Origin: Sipunculus nudus
Taxonomy: Eukaryota; Annelida; Sipuncula; Golfingiida; Sipunculidae
DNA length: 64,000 bases
NCBI GenBank assembly: GCA_026874595.1
Contig: CM049308.1
Location: 52,897,624-52,961,623 of the forward strand
Direction of reading: 5' to 3'
Position 1 is the stretch's first letter; every line of letters begins with the position of its first letter. Below are positions 12,998 to 24,350 of this stretch, piece after piece. The translations under genes and the position numbers were made by a program. The notes under the pieces were generated by a model. It made no database searches. It had not been told where the DNA came from and saw only the letters and a program-made list of their open reading frames with translations.

Positions 12998-14950
12998 AAT
13001 TATCATATCTAGGTATAATTTTATGCAGAATGTCAATCTTTAATAACATTAACTTTACAATACATGATGTTCCCATATTCATGACCGACTTCCCTTAAAC
13101 CATGAATGTCTCACCTCAATGACCTCCTTTGGCAGCAGTTCTTGATGCAAAATGAGATCATGAGCAGTGTTTATTTATGAAAAATCAAAAGAATTACTTC
13201 TAAATACGCGTATATATACTTCATTATACAGTTTTTATAACATGCACAGCTTGAGGAATCACATATATTGTATATATCAGAAATACAAGCAACATGGTTC
13301 ATTAAGCCCTTGAATATGAAGGACAATATTTTTCTGCAGTGCACAAATAATAACTATTACAATATAACAAGCACATAAATACGGGATTAGTGCCTCACTG
13401 CCATGTTTAAATTTCGACAATCCGTTATTCAATACAATCAAGTTAAGCACTCCGCAACGACAATCCTGCAAAAAAAAATCGGTCGAATGAAAATTCATTC
13501 ACGCTGCGACAATGCGGTATGACTATCCGGCTATTTTTCGAATCGGTCTGTGAGCGATGTTATGCCGTTGCCGGACATAATCGTACGGCGTCATTCCCAT
13601 AAAATGACGTCACTACTACCATGCATAGGCATCCTTTCTCAGCATGTTAAATGTCGGCTAAATGGGTAATGAAAGATCATGGTTGCCCAGCTACACGATA
13701 ATATAATCTAAATAACTCTTAATGTTTACAAGGCTTGTTGAATAAATTCCAAAATGTTCATTTCTCTCTCCATTTTTTATTAATAAACTGAACCAAGTAT
13801 ATTGAATTCCTCTACTTCTTCATCTTGTTGGCACGGTAACTTAAGGCAAAAGCAATATTTAGAAAGATATGGTTGCGCTGAAGGTCCATCGTGCTGAACA
13901 AAACACCTGCGATTTGGCATCCGATTATAAATTTTTCTGGGTGAATGTGTACACCACAAACGCATAGTCGTTTTTGTCGCCATTGCCGGATAACCGTATG
14001 AATGTGTACATAGCTTTCAACACCGAAAAAATATTATCTATTACATCACGTTCGGAATCAGACATATATGGTGTTATAATATATTAAACCTCGATCAGAT
14101 TGACACAAGATTGGGGTGCAATGACTTTTTCTCATGAGATAACCTTTTTTAATATTGTAAAGAAACGATCGTCTCAGCTTTCCGTTATACATCACTAACC
14201 ATTAATGATGTAAAATAAGGTATCTAAAATAGAGGAAAGCCTCAATACAACACAAGACAGAAATATTTCACGCATTCTCTGAAATGTAAAGGACAACTGA
14301 ACTAATAAATCACAGTGAACCTGCGCAAACACGACCGCCACCGGAACAACAGAAAAGGCATTGCTATTGACTATTCAATGCTGGCATTTTGATTGATAAA
14401 GCTAGGTAGTTATTTAGTCGCAGAGGTCGATTGGGTTTTTACTTGAATCAATCAAAAATGATTATATTTGCTTCTTCCTCTTGATCATACTGATTTTGTT
14501 GAATGCGCCGTCGTCAGGTATGGCGTTAACCCAAACAGCCCCATCGAATGACCCCATCAGTCTGCTGAACACTCCGGACAGTCGGAAACACTATCAGCCG
14601 TGGATGGGGACCGCTCAACACCAAACACATGCCCTGAAACCACATGATCTGCTTACATGAATTATATTTTGGATACATTTGTGAATGAGTTGTGTGTTGT
14701 TTATCATTGCAAACATATCCATTCAGTTTACAGATGGATGATTTAATATATTTTTTTTTAAACAATCCCAATATTAATCATATGATGTTGATTTCAGTGG
14801 AGGGTAGGAGGAATATGATAATACCTCTTGCCCAGAAAATTTTGGATTCAAAATAAAAAATTAACAGGTGCTGAGGGCATGTATGAGTGACTGTCAAACA
14901 TTGTTATCAGGAGGGAAGAAGAAATTAACTGAAAACATTATCTATGTGTG

Positions 14951-14958
<8 letters not shown>

Positions 14959-14984
<26 letters not shown>

Positions 14985-15002
14985 GAAAGAGAGAGAGAGA
15001 AG
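14959..15002. repeat. (GA)n microsatellite beside the gene 2 3' end
   Basis: GA-rich tract of about 40 bp with small interruptions. It starts just beyond the inferred splice donor that ends homology of gene 2. Confidence 0.9.
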
Positions 15003-15012
15003 GGGATCATAC

Positions 15013-16018
15013 CTGCGCAACACTTGAACCAGTTGCCGGTAGTTTTTCTTGCCAAGTTCTTTTTGTCCTTATTCTCCAGTGCCTGTACTTGGTTGATGGC
15101 AGCAAAAATGGTCTATAACAAATTCCCGTAACGCTTGCTCCGGAGAATTGGAATCTGGCACACAGGGCATCTTGGGAGATTTAATGGCACTGTTCCAGTG
15201 TTCTTCCAAACATCCATGTACTTTTCCATGGCAGCAACTTCAACCAAGTGACTACAATCTTCTAGCTGCAAGAATCTAGTGCAAGGTTCTGTCGTCTTAA
15301 ACAGATTAACGACTTCTCGGTCGCAAACCCGGCATTTGGTCGGGCATGGTTCTCCACACAGACCGATGCAAGGGTGCTCGCAAACAAGTACTTTTGGACA
15401 GGGCTCATCACATGGATCGATGTTGCACATTTCATGGCATTGGTTTGTGCAACATTTATGCATGCACGACCAACCACAAGGCAGCGTGCAAACATCGCAC
15501 GGGCCGCTGCATCTCTGCTTACAGGACGCGTGTTGACAACCCTTGTTGCAAGGTCGACTACATGGGGGGCAAATTTCAATGCACTGTGATCTGCATTTAT
15601 GTCCACAAATAAGGATTCGCTCACACGGTTTGTTGCATGGTGGACAACCTTCGCTGCACAGTCCTCTGCATCTATGTCCATAAGGCAGGATTCGCTCACA
15701 AAGTTTATTGCACGGAGGACAATTCTCCTGACAGGTTGCTCTGCACTTATGTTTACATTGGAGAACCCGCTCACACTTTCGATAACAAGGAATATGCTGT
15801 GCCCCATTGTTGCAAAGTGAGCATGTACCTCGGCACATGTGTCCACAGGTGCGTGTTTCTCGACATGGATGCTGGCAAGCATTTTCCTTTGGATCCAGAC
15901 TGCAAGGCACACGTTTCTTATGCTTACACCCGTCCCATTCTTTCTCCACGATTTCAGCACATGTTGTGGTACATTCTTCCCCGCATTTGTTCCTGCATGC
16001 GTGTCCACAAGGAAGAAA
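15013..16018 (-). pseudogene. in-frame continuation of gene 2 beyond its stop codon
   Basis: Immediately after TAA the same frame reads FLPCGHACRNKCGEEC, then a long run of NFX1-type fingers (CGHKCRSQCIEICPPC and similar), a RING-like part (LEDCSHLVEV, then CPVCQIPILRSKRYG) and LL. A second in-frame stop, TAG at 15,115-15,113, follows. Codons for TIFAAINQVQALENKDKK continue past that stop to a GCGCAG|gtatga donor at 15,013/15,012. Gene 1 has the matching segment (CPLCKSPIRKSARY) without stops. The remaining coiled coil and RZ finger of gene 1 have no counterpart that I can find at 6-15 kb. It could be translated only by readthrough or if the stops are sequence errors. Confidence 0.8.
15113..15115 (-). 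other. second in-frame stop (TAG) in gene 2
   Basis: After RYGNLL the frame has TAG, then TIFAAINQVQALENK. A CAG-to-TAG change would explain it. It is the only stop between 16,018 and the donor at 15,012. Confidence 0.75.
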
Positions 16019-16021
16019 TTA
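16019..16021 (-). other. in-frame TAA within gene 2 zinc-finger region
   Basis: The codon lies between CTAPCV and FLPCGH; gene 1 has CESVLPCGH in the same place. One base (for example AAA or GAA to TAA) would account for it. Flanking frame and homology are unbroken, so there is no indel. Confidence 0.9.
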
Positions 16022-19000
16022 AACACACGGAGCTGTACATTTTATTTCCTCCGGCTTCACATAACATGGGACGCTATTAGAATGTCCGCAAGGTAAAGCA
16101 TCCTTCTTAACTTTGATTTTGCACTTACCACATTCTTCGTGGCATTTCTTCTTACATTTATGCCCAAGTAAACAAAGTTTCTTATTGCAGACTTCCATGC
16201 ACTTGTATCCCGTATGTTCCTTGTTATATGGATGGCAATTAAGTCGACATGAATGACCACATTTCAAAGAAAATTCACATGGCCTCATGCATCCACCCTC
16301 CGGGGCTTTCATAAAGTCAGCTGCAGTTGAGGCTTCTATTTTAGCACTGTCAGGATGATTCTGACAGTAGAGTGACAAAGCAGGCCCAACGCTTCCAGAT
16401 CCAGATAATATGGTGTACATATTTTTCCACAAAGGGCTGTGTTTTGCCAACAGAGTTATATTCCCGATGACATAAAAGCCCTCTTTAGCTCTCGAAAGGG
16501 CAACGCATATCCTGTTTGCTGTGTTCAGGAATCCTATTGAACCCTCCGTGTTGCTCCTTACCAGGGACAGCAGTACAATGTCACTTTCTTCTCCTTGGTA
16601 ATTGTCAACAACGCAGACCCTGACGCCTTCGAACTGGGCCTTTGGCATCAAGTGTCTCAGAGCAAACAGCTGGCCACTATATGTGGTCAGTACAGTGATT
16701 TGATCAGGGCCATAGCCTTGTTGTAGCATATACCTGCAGAGGGCGACCAAGAACTCAGCTTCGTGTGAATTTGATTTGCTTTTATTCTCTTGGTGATGCT
16801 TTTCTGGTCGTGAATGGTCAACGAAGAACATATTCTTTGAGACTCCTTTGATGCAATCATACTTCAGAACTGATGGGTGATCCTGGAGGTCTTTGTAAAT
16901 CGGCTTCATCAGTGTGGAAATCTCAGGTCTCATTCGATGTTGGAGCGCTAGTGTTACACATTCCATACCGTTGTTAACCATCCTTTCAAATAATGAAAGG
17001 TCCAAGTTGTATCTAATTGCAAGTTCATACACTGTTGGATTTGATCTCAACTGCTGGTGGTCACCGATCAGTATCAAGTGATTACAACCAGGACTTAAAG
17101 TTGTGATAATATGGGCTTCCAAAACCTCCGCTGCCTCTTCCACAATAACAATCCCAGGACCGATCTGCTGCAAGATATTCCAGTACCTAGCGGCTCCTGT
17201 TGTTGTCATGCCGATGATTGTTGCCCTATTCAAAATAGCTTGATCTTGTTGTTGCTTAGCTTCTTTGTATCTGTTGTACTCGTCTTCAAACAGCCGTTCC
17301 AATCTCTGAATGTTCATTTGAATACAATCTTCAAATGATTGCCTCCATGTTCGGTAGAGACGCCATCTTTCATCTCCAGAGAGAGCCCATATATCCAGAA
17401 GATTATTGCACTCCTCTTCCGTCATGATTGATGTTTTGCGCAATTCTGCCTTCTTCCTGCTTTGAGCCTTTTTCTTTTCTTCTGCAATCAATATCCATGT
17501 CTCTTGGGGACTGACCAAAGGCGACAACAATGCACTGGCCCCAGTTGTTTCTTTGTTTCTTTCCATTCTTTCATTTTTTTCTGAATCTTTAGCTACGACA
17601 CTTTCTTTATTAACACCGGTTTGCTTAATGGCATTTGATGACACAGAATGTTCTCGTGAGTTCTTGTCAACTATTCCATCTTCTGCAACACTGCCTATAA
17701 ATAAGTCTTCATCCTCGTCAATTCGACGGTCTTTCTCGATTAATTCTGCATCTTTATTAACAGCGGTTTGCTTAATGGCATTTGATGACGCAGAAAGTTC
17801 TCGTGAGTTCTCGTCAACTATTCCATCTTCTGCAACACTGTCTGTAAATAAGTCTTCATCCTCGTCAATTCGACGGTCTTTCTCGATTAATTCTGCATCT
17901 TCTAATATGTCAATATATTCGGTCTCCGCTTCTTCATGCTTTGTTTCTTTGGTAGGGCCCATGGCAGCTTCAGGTTCCTCTTGTATCCAAAGTAAAGGCA
18001 AGAGACCAAGCCATTCCATCACCGGGTGCCTTTGTTCGCAAACAAACTGTGGCTTATTCTTTTCCAAGGCAGGATTTATTTGAAGCTGCGTGAAGTGGGT
18101 CGGAAGTACCAATTCTTGAAGTTGAGAGAGGCTCAAAATATTCGCTCCAGAGAACTTCAGTAGTCCAACCTGTCGATCTATTTTGAATTTTAGCCCAGCT
18201 AATTTCTTCTTTACTTCTTTTGTATTCAGTTTTACATGCTTTGGTATCCACTGATATACATGTCTTTTCTTTCTCCAGTTTGCAAGATTGTATTCCTCTA
18301 GCGTTTCACTTTGACTCCTACCCCCAACGCGTACCACCCCTTCCGTATGGAATTCCAGAATTCCCTCTAGAAACTGGTCCAATGCGTGGTTTGTGTAGCA
18401 GACAACCAACATTGGACTTCTCCCATAGTTTTGCCAAATATCTTTGTTGTACAGCAATGCTTTGACAATCTTCAGTCCGACATAGGCTTTGCCTGTTCCA
18501 GGTGGTCCTTGTATAACCACAAATTCCCGTGTGAGCGCAGCTTTCACCGCTTTCAATTGTGATTCGTCGAGGTTCAACTTTGCGGCCGAAGGCCATGTAG
18601 AGAGCTTCATTACAGGTACGCTTTGTATAGCTTTTGATGCTTGATTGCAAATACAGCTGAAGTCATAAGTGGTGCTTGATCTTTCTATGTATTGTGGCTT
18701 GGATACCTTACGGCTGCAGCCAACAATATATTGTTGAAAAGGCATTTTGTTCTCATCAAAGTCCTGCAGTCCATGCAAAACATACTTGTAGGCTTCAAAG
18801 TATGCACTCATCTCTGCCATCAGATAGGTGTCTGTTGAATAGACACTAGGCTTGTTGTCATGGTCAGTGAATTGTAAATACACAATGCCTTGTCTTAACT
18901 CTCTTGGCTTACGCTCTCCAACTGTAGCGAAGCAGAAGGTTTGGAACTTGTCCTTTGATAAGCAAACTAAAGATCCATATATGAGCCTCTTGGATGATTC

Positions 19001-20503
19001 CCAGCGAACAAATTTCAATTTTTCCGAGTTAAACGACACTTTATACACAAGGCCACTATTGGTGCAAAGTGGATGATGAACATGGACACCTTCATATAAT
19101 CTAATGTTTGTATCTCGCTTCTTGGGTCCCTTTTTCTCAGCCTGCTGAATGAAATCTAAAATACCTTCACGTAATGGAGCAACAAAGTCCTCACGAAGAA
19201 GACGAAACTGTACATCTAAGTAATGATCAAGGTCTGTGTAAGCGCCTTGGGTTTTGTTAGACCGTAGGAAGATGTCTTCTGTGGTGTGAATGTCTTCCAG
19301 CTGGGGAATTATCGATATGCTTCTGAAATCCTCTGGTGGACTCTCTGAGTCCATGTTTTTGGTACGAGTTGGAAACCGTTGCGTGTATCTCTTATCAGAA
19401 CTGCTGTTGATACGCTTTCTGATTTTTTCAATGCGGATCTCTATCCCATCAGTGTTGAGGTTTGGACGATCGGCCCAGATATGGCATAAAGCTGAATCAA
19501 CTTTTCCTATCAAGGAGGACACCTTTTCGTTACTGTGAGGAATTCTTGCCGATATAATTTCTAACAGGGAGAGGCTTTCGTCGAACAACTCTGAAATGTC
19601 TTTGTTTGAAACTTGTGAAAAGGGAATAGAAGTGATATAAGTTGGCAACTCAGATTCAAAGAACACTGATTGCAAGACTGTTTTCAACAATTTTGCACGT
19701 GCCTCAGGCATCCTGGAGCATGAGCATGCTTTCACAAGTGCACGCAACATTAGCATTAATGTTTCATCCGTCACATTTGTGGTCAATAGTTCATTAAATC
19801 CATAACTTTCTTGTACAAGAACAACAAGTAAGTCGACAGAATCCTGCTTCAGCAAGGCTTTGAGGCTTTTGGGGCCATCTAAATATTTAGGAATCCGTAT
19901 TTTAGATCTTTGCTCCTTCTTGTTGGTTTTGAAAGTGTCTTGTCTGGGAGCACTCTGTTCAATCATCATTTGAAGCCTTGAAATGCTGAGTTGCATATTA
20001 TTCACCTCAAAACGAGGCCTTTTCTGCCTAAGTTCTTGAAGCACTGTTTCTAGGATTTTGAATGCATTATGCACAAGTGACCAGCTGTCATCAGAATCCG
20101 TGATCACCCTTTCCAAGAGAGTAATGGTCCATTCAAACTCGAGTTGCATTTGGACGTTTGACACCGCTACTGAGCTTGGCCAATGATGGATATGAGAAGT
20201 CAAACTTAACGACAAGAACTGTGAACGCAAGACAAGGTTCATAAGTGACTTCACTGAACTGGATCGACAGTGGCTTTTTATGACCTTTGACATGCCTTCT
20301 AATATGAGCCGAACATATTTAGGTTGCAAACGTGGCACCATTAACAGGCTTTTGAATGCCTCCTTTTCAGACAACAATTGCTCAAGAAGCCAATCTGGTG
20401 AGTCCTCGCTGACGATATTTTGTAAAGTGTCACATGTCATTGTTGTTGCAACTCGCCTACGGCTCGTTCTGACCTTTGGTCTGGCCCCTCTGTATTCAGC
20501 CAT
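16019..20503 (-). CDS. ZNFX1: ZNFX1-like helicase, gene 2 (stop-truncated paralogue)
   Basis: Open frame of 1494 residues starting MAEYRGARP and paralogous to gene 1 throughout. It has an ARM-like helical N-terminus, the SF1 helicase core, an acidic linker (about 848-966), Walker B VEEAAEVLEAHI near residue 1117, GDHQQLRSNP, QGEESDIVLLSLVRS, NRICVALSRAKEG, and the first NFX1-type zinc fingers (from about 1407). Walker A reads GPPGTGKAYVGLK (near 663): the conserved Thr/Ser after Lys, which coordinates Mg-nucleotide, is Ala (GCC). The frame stops at TAA 16,021-16,019 inside the finger array, but the same frame continues with clear homology downstream (next entry). The start is chosen because an acceptor (tttctgtttcag) lies 5 nt upstream, as in gene 1. 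The gene is either a recent pseudogene, a truncated product, or carries assembly errors; the Walker change argues that helicase activity is impaired even if it is translated. Confidence 0.88.
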   Translation of the reverse strand: MAEYRGARPKVRTSRRRVATTMTCDTLQNIVSEDSPDWLLEQLLSEKEAFKSLLMVPRLQPKYVRLILEGMSKVIKSHCRSSSVKSLMNLVLRSQFLSLSLTSHIHHWPSSVAVSNVQMQLEFEWTITLLERVITDSDDSWSLVHNAFKILETVLQELRQKRPRFEVNNMQLSISRLQMMIEQSAPRQDTFKTNKKEQRSKIRIPKYLDGPKSLKALLKQDSVDLLVVLVQESYGFNELLTTNVTDETLMLMLRALVKACSCSRMPEARAKLLKTVLQSVFFESELPTYITSIPFSQVSNKDISELFDESLSLLEIISARIPHSNEKVSSLIGKVDSALCHIWADRPNLNTDGIEIRIEKIRKRINSSSDKRYTQRFPTRTKNMDSESPPEDFRSISIIPQLEDIHTTEDIFLRSNKTQGAYTDLDHYLDVQFRLLREDFVAPLREGILDFIQQAEKKGPKKRDTNIRLYEGVHVHHPLCTNSGLVYKVSFNSEKLKFVRWESSKRLIYGSLVCLSKDKFQTFCFATVGERKPRELRQGIVYLQFTDHDNKPSVYSTDTYLMAEMSAYFEAYKYVLHGLQDFDENKMPFQQYIVGCSRKVSKPQYIERSSTTYDFSCICNQASKAIQSVPVMKLSTWPSAAKLNLDESQLKAVKAALTREFVVIQGPPGTGKAYVGLKIVKALLYNKDIWQNYGRSPMLVVCYTNHALDQFLEGILEFHTEGVVRVGGRSQSETLEEYNLANWRKKRHVYQWIPKHVKLNTKEVKKKLAGLKFKIDRQVGLLKFSGANILSLSQLQELVLPTHFTQLQINPALEKNKPQFVCEQRHPVMEWLGLLPLLWIQEEPEAAMGPTKETKHEEAETEYIDILEDAELIEKDRRIDEDEDLFTDSVAEDGIVDENSRELSASSNAIKQTAVNKDAELIEKDRRIDEDEDLFIGSVAEDGIVDKNSREHSVSSNAIKQTGVNKESVVAKDSEKNERMERNKETTGASALLSPLVSPQETWILIAEEKKKAQSRKKAELRKTSIMTEEECNNLLDIWALSGDERWRLYRTWRQSFEDCIQMNIQRLERLFEDEYNRYKEAKQQQDQAILNRATIIGMTTTGAARYWNILQQIGPGIVIVEEAAEVLEAHIITTLSPGCNHLILIGDHQQLRSNPTVYELAIRYNLDLSLFERMVNNGMECVTLALQHRMRPEISTLMKPIYKDLQDHPSVLKYDCIKGVSKNMFFVDHSRPEKHHQENKSKSNSHEAEFLVALCRYMLQQGYGPDQITVLTTYSGQLFALRHLMPKAQFEGVRVCVVDNYQGEESDIVLLSLVRSNTEGSIGFLNTANRICVALSRAKEGFYVIGNITLLAKHSPLWKNMYTILSGSGSVGPALSLYCQNHPDSAKIEASTAADFMKAPEGGCMRPCEFSLKCGHSCRLNCHPYNKEHTGYKCMEVCNKKLCLLGHKCKKKCHEECGKCKIKVKKDALPCGHSNSVPCYVKPEEIKCTAPCV
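17606..17899 (-). repeat. 147-bp in-frame tandem duplication in gene 2 acidic linker
   Basis: Two adjacent 49-codon copies (17,899-17,753 and 17,752-17,606) each begin DAELIEKDRRIDEDEDLF and end with SSNAIKQT-x-VNK. They differ by a few substitutions only (for example FTD/FIG, DEN/DKN). Gene 1 has a single related motif, DAELLEEERKMEEDDEAD. The high identity implies a recent duplication that kept the frame. Confidence 0.95.
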
Positions 20504-20525
20504 TGCTTCTGAAACAGAAAAAGTA
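20504..20525 (-). other. splice acceptor and 5-nt leader before gene 2 ATG
   Basis: Minus strand reads actttttctgtttcag|AAGCA|ATG: AG at 20,510-20,509, ATG at 20,503. The 5-nt offset from acceptor to ATG equals that of gene 1. The 5'-UTR exon is at higher coordinates and was not located. Confidence 0.65.
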
Positions 20526-22482
20526 TCATGATTAATTAACTATATCATAATTATCAGGCCGTTTTCGACAAAACAAATGTAAAACAAAACGAAACAATGA
20601 ATCTCCGGCGAGTGATCTGCCCAACAAGTGCAACAAGGGCCATGACACCCCTCTGAACTTGTAAATAAAAAAAGGTTGTTTTGCATACACAGACAAATGG
20701 ATGTCTTCCAGACTGCAGGATACTGTAAATTTCTATCCCTTACGTTTCCAATGTGTGCCCAAACAGACTCTATAACTCCGGTGACTGTAAGTCGGCTGAG
20801 TTATTTAACCTTCATAGATCAATAAATACGCTAATATTCAGGAAATTTCAAGAACCTACAGCAGAAAATCTGGCACAACTTTCGGATTTGTCTGTTTCCC
20901 AAATGCAAGTGAAATCGATAAAAATAAGCAAAAATAAATAGCACCGTCAGTCTTTAAATTCCTGTTAAAAGGCATACCATGAACAAACTGCTGAAAAAAA
21001 AACCCAGAAACAATTAATGTAATGTATAAGTCTCAAAATACAAGTAAACCTGCGAAGTAAATGAGCAAAATAGTTAGGGTCACTAGTCTTAATCAACTAA
21101 TAAGACTATAATCATGATCAGTAAGCATATATATTGGATGCATTTCTTAGAAACTGACACAATTGCTGCAATATAAACTTTTATAAATATTTTAATTAAT
21201 CATCCTCTACAATACAAGTGACAGACTGTAAATAAAAGAGTCTGAAACGTTTAATTAAATAAACATTCAAAATAAAGGTGGAGATACCAGAGTAGTGCTA
21301 CCAGCTGATCGGTATATCAATTGCAAATAAACAATTATTCTGCCAGGTCAATCAATCTATGAATTCACTGCTGAGGAAATCACGCTATTGATAGATTTTC
21401 GCAGCCAAAAATAGGCTAGTATAATGAGTTGAAAATGTTTATATATCTATAATGTATACATGTAATAATGCAAGACCCAAAAAGGCCTAATAAATATTAC
21501 GTTATAGTGGTGCATTTATATTATATTCAATTTAGGACGCTCCGTATATATATATATTATGATCTTTTTTTCTAAGTCCTATTAAGAATTTCCATAACAA
21601 TTTAGATAACGATCAGTTTAATTTATTTAATAAATTAGTTGGACCGCATGATTCATTATTTCCAATTGCTAGTTATTTCTTGACAAATTCAAGAAACAGC
21701 TTACCTCGGATAGATCTCATTCAGCGTATAAACGGTTTTAGATGAAAGTGTACATTAATGAACCGATTAAATCATGACTGATATATTCATGTTTTAAAAA
21801 TCATCTTCATACTATAATATTCTGAACAGATATATTGTGTATTCAAAATGTTCCTTAATTATAGACGCAATGTATGGGAAGGGGGGGGGGGGGGGCTGCC
21901 TGGTCCTCCGCGACATCCTCTGGCTCGCCCTTAACTGTTTAGCAAGGATATTTTGTTGTTTATCAGCCGACTGTAGTAAATAGGTCTCCTATGTCATGAT
22001 CATGCAATTGTAAATCAGATAACAAAACCATTATTGTCCTGACCCGTGATTGGAACTTTGAAACTGGCTTGGCTAAAGCTTACATTAGGTAAATATAGTC
22101 GGTAGGCGGAGAAAACTTGCGATACAATATGTTATGTGCTTTATTTTAATCGAGGTTGTGTTTGGACCTGTCTGTGATTCCTGATTAAGCACACTGAATA
22201 TCCGGGCATTATATTTGGCATTACCAGTGAGGCATTTTATGTGTCAAAATAGGTATATAAATTTGTTGTGAGTCGTAAAAACATAACATATTTTATTCGT
22301 TTCTTTTGTATATAACTCGACTAATGAGACTAAACCTGTTTTAATTATATGAACTTCTATTTTCGCCTGATGGATCATGTATTGAAATTAAAACGTGCGT
22401 ACAAAGGACAGGTATCCCGATCTTTGTGACGTATATTGAATTTCTTTTCAAACCCAGTCTATACATAAATACCTCTCTCTCT

Positions 22483-22484
22483 CT

Positions 22485-22516
<32 letters not shown>

Positions 22517-22533
22517 CATACATACATACATAA
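22483..22533. repeat. (TA)n / (CATA)n microsatellite
   Basis: TA run followed by CATACATACATACATA. Confidence 0.9.
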
Positions 22534-22661
22534 ATATGTTACAGTCAATCTGTGAAATCAGTCATTTCATGAAAAGCCTAAACATTTCATGCATTTCACT
22601 CACGTAATGCACGTGACCACCAGACGTTAGGTGAAATGACTAAAATGTGCAAATCAGGCAA

Positions 22662-22872
22662 CAGAAGCGGATCCGGGGGGGGGGGGGGGTGCAGGGGGTC
22701 CGGCCCCCCCCCCCTCCCTTTCAGCCGAAGCAATTTTTTAAAGGGTATCAGACCAATTTTGCGGCCCGGATCCCCCCCCCCCTTTACCGGACCTGAGGAC
22801 CTTTTTCAGGTTTTATCATAGCCCTCCTGCGTTGGACCCCCTTTTCCTAAATCCTGGATCCGCCCTTGAGGC
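22662..22872. mobile_element. short MITE-like element with GCGGATCC ends and poly-G/poly-C tracts
   Basis: About 210 bp bounded by AGCGGATCCGGGG on the left and CCTGGATCCGCCCTTG on the right, which are inverted relative to each other. The inside has G and C homopolymer runs and ggtccgg/ccggacc. It resembles the widespread GGCGGATCCAGG class of short non-autonomous repeats. No coding sequence. Confidence 0.55.
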
Positions 22873-24111
22873 AATCTGTGTAACAGCTAAAAGAGTGAAA
22901 TGAAAGTAGATATTCGTCCAGGAAGTAATTTAAGCAACTGGCCAAATGTTTATTGTACGGTCAACGTTATCATCCTTTGCTATCCAGAGAATAATATTCA
23001 TATATTGGAAATTAAATATATTAATAATTATAATTATAAAGTTTAGTTCCATTTCTGAGTTTATTATGAAATATTTTAAATCTGCATGGTTTATATAATT
23101 AACCTATACTGGAAACATATAACCTTATTTCCTTAAACTTTATTCTTGAATACTTTCCATTATTAATTCCACGTGGTAAGGTTTTATGCATATATCCTCG
23201 GATTCAATTTGAGCTGAGCGTATTTGCATAATTTTAAACTGCCTGTGGAACCTTTGATGACAATTTTACCATTGTATCTGCATTATATTCTGCAACATAC
23301 ATTCGAGCTTATTTATGAGCTTTATTTGTACATATATATACTTCAAGTAACTTCAAACTTATGTAAATCATATATATACTGCAGGTTAAGTAGAATATGA
23401 ATTTCCCCATTTCCTAATAACAACATGAACATTTGTTTTTTTTATAGTTTAGTCTTTAGACAGCAATTTCAAATGTTACATATTTCCTTGTATATCTATT
23501 AACAGATGCACACAAAATACTAGTATTACTAGTTAGAATTACTAACAGCTGTTTGCATTTGCAATAACAACTGTCATCAAGTAGAACATTTATTAAAACC
23601 AGTTTGACCTACTTGGGGGTCGGTGCCGGGGACCAGGAAAACGTTCACTACATACGCTTCTATATCCACTCCAGTCTTTTCCTTGAAGGATGGCAAATAT
23701 GAACCTTGTATATATAGCTGTGACGTATCGAGACCTCTTGCAAGAAAAAAACAATCGTTTCCGGCCACCTGACTTAATTCCGCCGGTGTTTGTTTCCCAG
23801 AAATTATATATTTTGACTTGCCACATAGTTTTCCCAGAAATGTTTATTTTATAATGGTCATTAGATACACAAATAAAAAAAGGCGTTTGTGTGAATAATG
23901 AATAGTAATGCATGACTGGCAGATTTTTTTCCCGGTCTATAAGTAAATTGAGCCAGCAAATACATCAATATGTATAGGGCGGCTTAATGCGTCAGGTAAT
24001 ACATGCATTCCCCACTTTGCTCGAGATAGAAAATGGAAATATACACACACTTATTATTTTTATTATTTTTTTATTACAGGGCACTGTGCTGAATTGATCA
24101 GCTGAATTGCC

Positions 24112-24112
<1 letters not shown>

Positions 24113-24191
<79 letters not shown>
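24113..24191. repeat. (TA)n microsatellite
   Basis: Pure TA run of nearly 80 bp, one of the longest uninterrupted arrays in the window. Confidence 0.95.
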
Positions 24192-24195
<4 letters not shown>

Positions 24196-24203
24196 CGTAA
24201 ATC

Positions 24204-24350
24204 TGTGTAATCAATCATTTCATGAAATGCCTAAACGTTTCAGTCATTTCGCATTATGCCTATATGACCACCAGTCATTATACAAATTGACTAAAATGTT
24301 CAGTCATTTCATGAAAAGAATGAAATTAATGTCCAGTCATTACACGTTAT
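24204..24350. repeat. degenerate tandem repeat with CAGTCATTTC motif
   Basis: Three or more diverged copies of an about 50-bp unit, each with a variant of AGTCATTTCATGAAA (aatcatttcatgaaatgcctaaacg, cagtcatttcgcattatgcc, cagtcatttcatgaaaag, cagtcattacacgttatgac). A related copy is at 22,540-22,640 (ctgtgaaatcagtcatttcatgaaaagcc). Both follow a TA microsatellite. Confidence 0.6.

Noticed and set aside
13780-13983. 67-codon minus-strand ORF (MATKTTMRLWCTHSP...) with AATAAA overlapping its stop
   Set aside because: No recognised family, no supporting splice sites and isolated in repeat-rich DNA; too weak to call a gene, though the poly(A) hexamer is a curious coincidence.
15262-16080. Several Cys/His-containing ORFs on both strands opposite or shifted from gene 2
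   Set aside because: They are shadows of the zinc-finger-coding frame; only the minus-strand frame with CGHxC repeats matches ZNFX1.
20511-20523. GAAACAGAAAAAG as an interferon-response-like element upstream of gene 2
   Set aside because: It is the complement of the polypyrimidine tract at the splice acceptor, which explains it better.
23577-23768. Minus-strand ORF of 63 codons (MAGNDCFFLARGL...)
   Set aside because: Looks mildly protein-like but has no splice context or known motif.
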